A stretch of DNA of 25,238 nt from Bacillota bacterium (GTDB lineage: Bacteria > Bacillota > Clostridia > Oscillospirales > Acutalibacteraceae): contig JAEWRF010000219.1 in assembly GCA_023460155.1 (NCBI GenBank), positions 1 through 25,238 of the forward strand, given 5' to 3'. The notes below the pieces were generated by a model, which made no database searches, was not told the origin of the DNA, and saw nothing but the letters and a program-made list of their open reading frames with translations. Both the position numbers and the translations under genes were made by a program. How positions within the stretch are numbered: position 1 is the first letter of the stretch; each line of letters starts with the position of its first letter. This document shows, piece after piece, positions 21,187-25,238 of this stretch.

Positions 21187-22030
21187 AGAATTCCCTCCCT
21201 GAATCAAAGGCTTCTCTAATCCGCGCGATTTCCTCAGCGTGGCCCGCAAGATCGTTCGGGGTCTCGAGGATCAACGGCAGATTCCGAATCGGCGGCATCT
21301 GTGCGAAACGGAGCAGGGCCTCGAAGCCGATCTGCCCTTCACCGAGGAGTTCGTGGCGGTCTTTCCGGCTCCCGGCTGGGTTTTTGCTGTCGTTCAGGTG
21401 GACGGCGCGCAGGCGGGAAAGGCCGATCACGCGGTCGAATTCCGCGAGCACACCCTCCGGGTCGGCGGCGAGATTATAGCCCGCGTCGAAAATGTGGCAG
21501 GTGTCGAGGCAGACGCCCATTTTTTCGGGGAGCTCGATTCGGTCGAGGATTTCGCGGAGCTCCTCAAAGCTCCGGCCAACTTCCGTGCCTTTTCCCGCCA
21601 TCGTCTCCAGCAGAACCGTCGTGCGGGTTTCCGGGGTCAGCACGGCGTTCAGCGCGTCGGCGATGAGCCGGATTCCCTCCTCTGCGCCCTGGCCGGAGTG
21701 GCTGCCAGGGTGCAGATTGTAGTAATTCCCGGGCCAATTCTCCATGCGGGCGAGATCCTCCGCGAGGACGCGGTCCCCGAATTCGCGCACCTTTTCGTCC
21801 GCGGAGCAGACGTTCAGCGTGTAGGGCGCGTGCGCCACGATCGGGCCGAACCTGTTTTCCCGCATCAGGGCGAGCAGCGCAGCGCCGTCCTCCGGGTCAT
21901 AGGCGCGGGCCGCCCCGCCGCGCGGGTTCCGCGTGAAAAACTGGAACGTGTTCGCGCCCGCCGCAAGCGCGTCCTTTCCCATGGCAAGGTATCCTTTCGC
22001 CGCCGAAAGATGGCATCCGAGCAAAAGCAT
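21173..22030 (-). CDS. nfo: Endonuclease IV (AP endonuclease)
   Basis: Base-excision repair enzyme that cuts DNA 5' to abasic sites and removes blocked 3' ends, using a trinuclear zinc centre in a TIM barrel. The 285-aa length is normal. Metal-ligand motifs appear in order: GCHLSAAKG, VAHAPYTLN, NLHPGSHSGQG, LLETMAGKGTEVG, CLDTCHIFDAGYN, HLNDSKNPAGSRKDRHELLGEGQIG and ILETPND. The ATG at 22030 has GGAGGG 7 nt upstream. It runs divergently from hisC. A TAAAAT -10-like box is visible in the gap without a matching -35. Confidence 0.96.
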   Translation of the reverse strand: MLLLGCHLSAAKGYLAMGKDALAAGANTFQFFTRNPRGGAARAYDPEDGAALLALMRENRFGPIVAHAPYTLNVCSADEKVREFGDRVLAEDLARMENWPGNYYNLHPGSHSGQGAEEGIRLIADALNAVLTPETRTTVLLETMAGKGTEVGRSFEELREILDRIELPEKMGVCLDTCHIFDAGYNLAADPEGVLAEFDRVIGLSRLRAVHLNDSKNPAGSRKDRHELLGEGQIGFEALLRFAQMPPIRNLPLILETPNDLAGHAEEIARIREAFDSGREFYGAK

Positions 22031-22119
22031 CCGTCAGCCCTCCCGATTCCTCCGCCGAAAGCGGATTTTTCTTTTATTTTACCACGTTTTCGTTTGTATT
22101 GCGGGGCACGATGGTGTAA

Positions 22120-22125
22120 TATAAT
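22120..22125 (+). promoter_or_regulatory. Candidate -10 element for hisC
   Basis: Perfect TATAAT; the -35 region is weak (TATTGC at 17-nt spacing). A start near 22132 would leave only about 9 nt before ATG 22141, which favours the GTG at 22162 as the translation start. Confidence 0.4.
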
Positions 22126-22161
22126 TGAAAAAGAGCAGAAATGCCGAAAGGACTGTCGCCA

Positions 22162-23217
22162 GTGGATTATCTCTCGGAGCGGGCTGCCGGACTGACCCCC
22201 TATCAGGCGGGGGAACAGCCGAAGGACGCGAAATACATCAAGCTGAACACCAACGAAAACCCGTACCCGCCTTCCCCGAAGATCGCCGCGGCGGTGCACG
22301 AAGCGGCGGAGCATCTTCCGCTTTACCCCGACCCGGACGCGAGCGGCCTTGTGCGCGCCATCGCGAAAACCGAGGGTATCGGCGAGGACTGCGTGTTCTG
22401 CGGGAACGGCAGCGACGAGGTGCTTTCCTTTACGTTCGGGGCTTTTTTCGGCGGCGAAAAACCGCTTCTGTTCCCGGATATCACCTACAGCTTTTATCCG
22501 GTCTTCGCGAAGTTCTACGACATCAAAACCGAAATTATCCCGCTGAACAGCCGTTTTGAAATCAGCGTGGACGACTATTTAAAGCCCGCAAGCGGCGTTA
22601 TTTTCCCGAACCCCAACGCGCCGACGGGCATCTTTCTCGATCCCGCCGAAATCCGCAGGCTACTCGAGTACCATAAGGACTGCGCGGTCGTGATCGACGA
22701 GGCGTACATCGCGTTCGGCGGGCAGAGCGTTGTCCCGATGATCCGCGAATACCCGAACCTTCTGGTGATCCGCACGCTCAGCAAGTCCCACGCGCTCGCC
22801 GGAATGCGGGTGGGCTACGCCCTCGGCCAGCCGGGGCTGATCGACGGGCTGCAGCGGGTGAAAAATTCGTTCAACTCCTACCCGGTGGACCGCCTCGCGG
22901 CGGCCGCCGCCGAAGCCGCCGTGCTCGATACCGAGTATTACGCGGACATCGACGGCAGGGTGGTGCGCACGCGCGAACGCTTTGCAAAGGAGCTTCGGGA
23001 TCTCGACTTCACGGTGCTGCCCTCCGGCTCCAACTTCGTTTTCGCCTCTCCCGCGGGGCGCGCGGACGCGAAGACGCTTTTCGAAAAGCTCAAGGAGCGC
23101 GGCGTGCTGGTGCGCTACTTCAGTCAGCCGCGCATCGATCAATTCCTGCGCATTTCGATCGGAACCGACGAGGCCATGGAGAAGGTAGTCAGGATTTTGA
23201 AGGAGCTTCTCGGATAA
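22162..23217 (+). CDS. hisC: Histidinol-phosphate aminotransferase
   Basis: PLP enzyme of histidine synthesis converting imidazole acetol phosphate to histidinol phosphate; members can also act on aromatic amino acids. Seen in 351 aa: GEQPKDAKYIKLNTNENPYPPSP, NGSDEVLSF, PNPNAPTG (substrate and PLP contact), DEAYIAF with the PLP Asp, and the Schiff-base Lys in TLSKSHALAGMRVGYALG. C-terminal ISIGTDEAMEKV is typical. I favour GTG 22162, with AAAGGA 9 nt upstream and homologues beginning xxYLS; an in-frame ATG at 22141 has a poorer site. No other his gene is in the window. The last 51 coding bases recur in mutated form at 23970-24023, beyond the next gene. Confidence 0.92.
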   Translation: MDYLSERAAGLTPYQAGEQPKDAKYIKLNTNENPYPPSPKIAAAVHEAAEHLPLYPDPDASGLVRAIAKTEGIGEDCVFCGNGSDEVLSFTFGAFFGGEKPLLFPDITYSFYPVFAKFYDIKTEIIPLNSRFEISVDDYLKPASGVIFPNPNAPTGIFLDPAEIRRLLEYHKDCAVVIDEAYIAFGGQSVVPMIREYPNLLVIRTLSKSHALAGMRVGYALGQPGLIDGLQRVKNSFNSYPVDRLAAAAAEAAVLDTEYYADIDGRVVRTRERFAKELRDLDFTVLPSGSNFVFASPAGRADAKTLFEKLKERGVLVRYFSQPRIDQFLRISIGTDEAMEKVVRILKELLG

Positions 23218-23218
23218 A
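23165..23218 (+). repeat. Direct repeat DR1: 3' end of hisC
   Basis: 54 nt covering the hisC C-terminus, its stop and one further base. 48 of 54 positions match DR2 at 23970-24023 without gaps; the first 22 are identical. Confidence 0.85.
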
Positions 23219-23269
23219 AACAGAGCCGCCATCATCGCAGATCCGAATGATATTCAGGGGGATAACATT

Positions 23270-23884
23270 ATGGAGTTTTATGCTGCTGTGGACGCGCGCA
23301 GAACGGTACGGGATTTCACAGAAACGCCCGTCGGGATCGACGCAGTGAAAAGGATCCTGGCGGCCGGACTGAAAGCGCCTACGAACGACCATATGCGAAA
23401 TTGGGAATTCGTGGTCCTTACGGATAAGCAAAAAATCGCGTCCGTTCTTCACCCGATTCCTCAAACGTGCGACAAAAATGCGATGCGGTCATGGCAGTTC
23501 CCGGATGAATGCCAGCAGGCGATGTATAACGACGCAGTTCCGAAGCAGTATGAGATGCTTTCCAAATCAGGCTGTCTGATTCTTCCTTTCTATAAACAGG
23601 CCTCGCCGTTATTAGAACCGGAAACGCTGAGTTCTCTCAATTACTTTGCTTCTATCTGGTGCTGTATTGAAAACATATTGCTCGCGGCCGCATCGGAGGG
23701 TCTGGGCACCTGCATCCGCATCCCTCAGGGGGAGGAACCCGAGCATATTTTAAAGGTGCTGGATCACCCGAAAGACTACCTGCTTCCGTGCTATATCGCT
23801 TTGGGGCATCCCTCCCCAAACGCGGCGGCAATCAAACAGAAGGAATACCGGCTTGAGGATAAGCTCCATATAAATCAATGGTAA
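23270..23884 (+). CDS. Nitroreductase family protein
   Basis: Probable FMN-dependent NAD(P)H oxidoreductase, 204 aa. Seen: the N-terminal family signature ARRTVRDFTETPV, the KAPTNDHMRNWEFVVLTD segment (FMN phosphate and ring contacts), and near the end the AASEGLGTCIRIPQGEEPEHILKVL and YIALGHPSP blocks. Natural substrate is unknown; quinones, flavins or nitro compounds are family possibilities. AGGGGG precedes the ATG at 23270. Base use is more AT-rich than hisC. The gene lies between two copies of the hisC 3' end and may have been inserted as a unit. No promoter of its own is obvious, so it may be read from the hisC promoter. Confidence 0.88.
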   Translation: MEFYAAVDARRTVRDFTETPVGIDAVKRILAAGLKAPTNDHMRNWEFVVLTDKQKIASVLHPIPQTCDKNAMRSWQFPDECQQAMYNDAVPKQYEMLSKSGCLILPFYKQASPLLEPETLSSLNYFASIWCCIENILLAAASEGLGTCIRIPQGEEPEHILKVLDHPKDYLLPCYIALGHPSPNAAAIKQKEYRLEDKLHINQW

Positions 23885-23945
23885 TACGTCCGCCAAAAAG
23901 CCTCGATTGCAGGTTAATAAACTGCACCTCAATGGTTAAGCGATG

Positions 23946-23967
23946 CAATATGCTCAGCGGCATATTG
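23946..23967. repeat. Inverted repeat next to DR2
   Basis: 8-bp arms CAATATGC (23946-23953) and GCATATTG (23960-23967), loop TCAGCG. It ends 2 nt before the decayed hisC copy. No T-run; could be a weak terminator or the edge of an inserted segment. Confidence 0.5.
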
Positions 23968-23969
23968 GC

Positions 23970-24023
23970 CCGACGAGGCCATGGAGAAGGTCGTCGGAAT
24001 TTGAAAGGAGCTTCTCGGGTAAA
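23970..24023 (+). pseudogene. Direct repeat DR2: decayed copy of the hisC 3' end
   Basis: 54 nt matching hisC 23165-23218 at 48 positions. In the hisC frame it reads DEAMEKVVGI, then TGA, then KELLG and TAA, so it has acquired an internal stop. Only this terminal part of the gene is present. A hairpin terminator starts directly after it. Confidence 0.8.
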
Positions 24024-24085
24024 GGAGCGCAGGTTTTCCACCTCGGTGCAAAAGATTGTTGAAAACTTTTCGCTGCGCCCTTTTT
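24024..24085 (+). terminator. Terminator directly after the decayed hisC copy
   Basis: GGAGCGCAG (24024-24032, A bulged) pairs with CTGCGCCC (24073-24080), extended by GTTTTC (24033-24038) with GAAAAC (24061-24066) past an internal bulge, then five T. Its position right behind the TAA of DR2 suggests it was the original hisC terminator. Confidence 0.65.
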
Positions 24086-24089
24086 CGTC

Positions 24090-24118
24090 TTGACATACTC
24101 CTGCCGGGATGCTATACT
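24090..24118 (+). promoter_or_regulatory. Sigma-A promoter of the riboswitch-ATPase unit
   Basis: Perfect -35 TTGACA (24090-24095), 17-nt spacer, -10 TATACT (24113-24118). Confidence 0.85.
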
Positions 24119-24136
24119 GTACCAACAATTCAAAAT

Positions 24137-24231
24137 GCTCGTGAGGGAGTAGTTTGCGCAGAGAATTGCGCGTCAAGTCAACATCCTCGGCCGAAAGGTC
24201 TGGCTTGTCTTAAATAACGAGACTCACGTAT
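24137..24231 (+). ncRNA. yybP-ykoY manganese riboswitch
   Basis: The leader carries the conserved pieces of this Mn2+-sensing RNA: closing stem P1 CGTGAG (24140-24145) with CTCACG (24223-24228), the GGGAGTAG loop sequence, a GCGCA/TGCGC side hairpin, GTCAACATCCTCGGCC, and AACGAGACTC at the second metal-binding loop. Family knowledge: it binds Mn2+ across two docked loops and turns on Mn export or homeostasis genes, including P-type ATPases. The downstream gene and the terminator at 24259 fit transcriptional control: Mn2+ stabilises P1 and an antiterminated fold. Confidence 0.88.
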
Positions 24232-24258
24232 GGTGTTTCGCCGTACGCAGTCTTTTTG

Positions 24259-24300
24259 GGCCCGTGTATGGTTACCGCCATACGCGGGCCTCTTTTGTTT
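24259..24300 (+). terminator. Expression-platform terminator of the Mn riboswitch
   Basis: 13-bp stem GGCCCGTGTATGG (24259-24271) / CCATACGCGGGCC (24278-24290), with one G-U pair, then TCTTTTGTTT. The CGTATGG at 24227 overlaps the end of P1 and could pair with the terminator arm CCATACG, giving a competing fold. Confidence 0.85.
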
Positions 24301-24349
24301 TGTATAAGAAGCTGCAAAACGCAGAAAACTTGTACAGGGAGGTACTCAA

Positions 24350-25238
24350 ATGAAGGAATTTTTAGGGACCCGCGAAAGTCTGCTCAGGGAGTTCCGCACC
24401 GATGCGCTGGCCGGCCTGAGCCCCGCGCAGGCCGCGCAGAATCAGGAAAAATACGGGCGGAACACGCTCACCGGAGAGAAGCCGAAATCGCTGGCGAAGC
24501 GCATTTTTGAGGCCGCGTCCGAGCCGATGATCCTCCTGCTGATTCTGGCGGGATTCATTGACATCGCGGTCAACATCATCCGCGCGTCCACCGGCGGCGA
24601 GGCCGATTTTCTGGAGTGCATCGGGATCTTTGTCGCGATTTCCCTTTCGGTCGTCATCACCGTGGTGATGGAGGGGAAAAGTGCGAAAGCCTTTGAAGCC
24701 CTCTCCAAAATCGGCGAAGACACCTCCGTCAAGGTCATCCGGGGCGGGGAGACCGTTATCCTCAGCCAGAGGGAGCTTGCCGCGGGGGACATCGTGCTGC
24801 TTTCCGCCGGGGACCGGATTCCCGCCGACGGCAGGTTTCTGGAGGGCGTCGGTCTGGAATCCGACGAATCCGCGCTCACCGGCGAAAGCGTCCCTGTGAA
24901 AAAAGACGCGGAGGCGCTTCTCAGCGATGAAAAAACGCCCCTCGCTGAGCGCGTCAACATGCTTTACTCCGGAAATTACGTTACGAACGGATACGGAAAA
25001 ATGGTGATCACGGCGGTCGGGGACGGCACCGAGTTCGGGAAAATCGCACGGGAGCTGACCCGCACCGGGCGGTCCTCCACGCCGCTTCAGGAAAAGCTGG
25101 CGAAGCTCGGCAAAACCATCACCATTCTGGGCGTTGCCGCGGCGGCCGTCGTGTTCCTGTCGGAGCTTGTTTCCTTCGCCGTGTCAGGCGGGCTGGTCTT
25201 CGAAAACGTTCTGGAAGCCTTCGTCACCAGCATCGTCC
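24350..25238 (+). CDS. P-type cation-transporting ATPase (P2, Ca2+/Mn2+ type), N-terminal part
   Basis: ATP-driven cation exporter in the membrane; the frame is still open at the window end, so only about 296 residues are seen. Order: an N-terminal cation-ATPase domain (LAGLSPAQAAQNQEKYGRNTL), the first two membrane helices (PMILLLILAGFIDIAVNII; IGIFVAISLSVVITVVME), the actuator domain with LAAGDIVLLSAGDRIPADGR and the dephosphorylation loop TGESVPV, and the start of helix 3 (ITILGVAAAAVVFLSEL). The phosphorylated DKTGT motif lies beyond the edge. AGGGAGG lies 7 nt before ATG 24350. Control by the Mn riboswitch points to Mn2+ export, though Ca2+ cannot be excluded from this part. Confidence 0.92.
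   Translation, partial: MKEFLGTRESLLREFRTDALAGLSPAQAAQNQEKYGRNTLTGEKPKSLAKRIFEAASEPMILLLILAGFIDIAVNIIRASTGGEADFLECIGIFVAISLSVVITVVMEGKSAKAFEALSKIGEDTSVKVIRGGETVILSQRELAAGDIVLLSAGDRIPADGRFLEGVGLESDESALTGESVPVKKDAEALLSDEKTPLAERVNMLYSGNYVTNGYGKMVITAVGDGTEFGKIARELTRTGRSSTPLQEKLAKLGKTITILGVAAAAVVFLSELVSFAVSGGLVFENVLEAFVTSIV

Overview
The window looks like chromosome from a fairly GC-rich Gram-positive bacterium of the class Clostridia, probably near Oscillospiraceae/Ruminococcaceae. This is inferred from AGGAGG-type ribosome binding sites, sigma-A promoters of the TTGACA-17-TATAAT kind, and a gene set (VanW-domain protein, DUF975 pair, DUF2089 regulator, UgtP/MGDG-synthase-type glycosyltransferase, yybP-ykoY riboswitch) typical of that group. 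No rRNA, tRNA, CRISPR array, transposase or phage structural module was recognised. Most genes have GC-rich codons; the GT2-TPR gene (23-1708), the zinc-ribbon/OB-fold gene (20021-20653) and, less strongly, the nitroreductase (23270-23884) are more AT-rich and may be acquired.

Layout. 23-1708 (-): a GT2 glycosyltransferase with a TPR-like tail and its own promoter. 1838-2084: tandem hairpin terminators and repeats. 2084-7913 (-): vanW-like gene, then an EpsJ-like GT2, an LPG_synthase_TM-type membrane protein and glutamine-dependent NAD synthetase; the last two overlap by 8 nt. 8199-9695 (+): UgtP/MGDG-synthase-type glycosyltransferase carrying an extra C-terminal VOC (glyoxalase-like) domain. 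9739-10230 (-): a coiled-coil, possibly FlxA-like protein behind a near-consensus flagellar sigma-D/sigma-28 promoter. 10355-11953 (-): two tandem DUF975 membrane proteins. 12083-15313 (-): ilvB-ilvN-ilvC with a short leader and a strong promoter. 15675-17507 (-): an MFS exporter and a flavodoxin-like protein. 18074-19706 (-): an envelope-stress-like cluster of a DUF2089 regulator, a YvlB/LiaX-like protein, a divergent relative of that protein's C-terminal domain, a 32-residue membrane peptide, and a YvlD-like four-helix protein. 20021-20653 (+): zinc-ribbon/OB-fold membrane protein. 20782-22030 (-): nfo (endonuclease IV) overlapping an NTF2/SnoaL-like gene. 22162-25238 (+): hisC, a nitroreductase, then a manganese riboswitch ahead of a P-type cation ATPase that runs off the window.

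How the genes fit together. Three blocks concern the cell envelope: vanW with the glycosyltransferase and flippase-like gene, the glycolipid synthase, and the DUF2089/YvlB/YvlD-like cluster. The ilvBNC block makes branched-chain amino-acid precursors. The riboswitch-ATPase unit is read as Mn2+ (or Ca2+) export induced by Mn2+.

The most unusual points are: the glycosyltransferase-VOC fusion; a 54-bp partial duplication of the hisC 3' end on either side of the nitroreductase, with the apparent hisC terminator stranded behind the decayed copy; the small membrane peptide and duplicated domain in the DUF2089 cluster; the sigma-D-type promoter; and a 15-bp dyad repeat recurring in gaps across the window.
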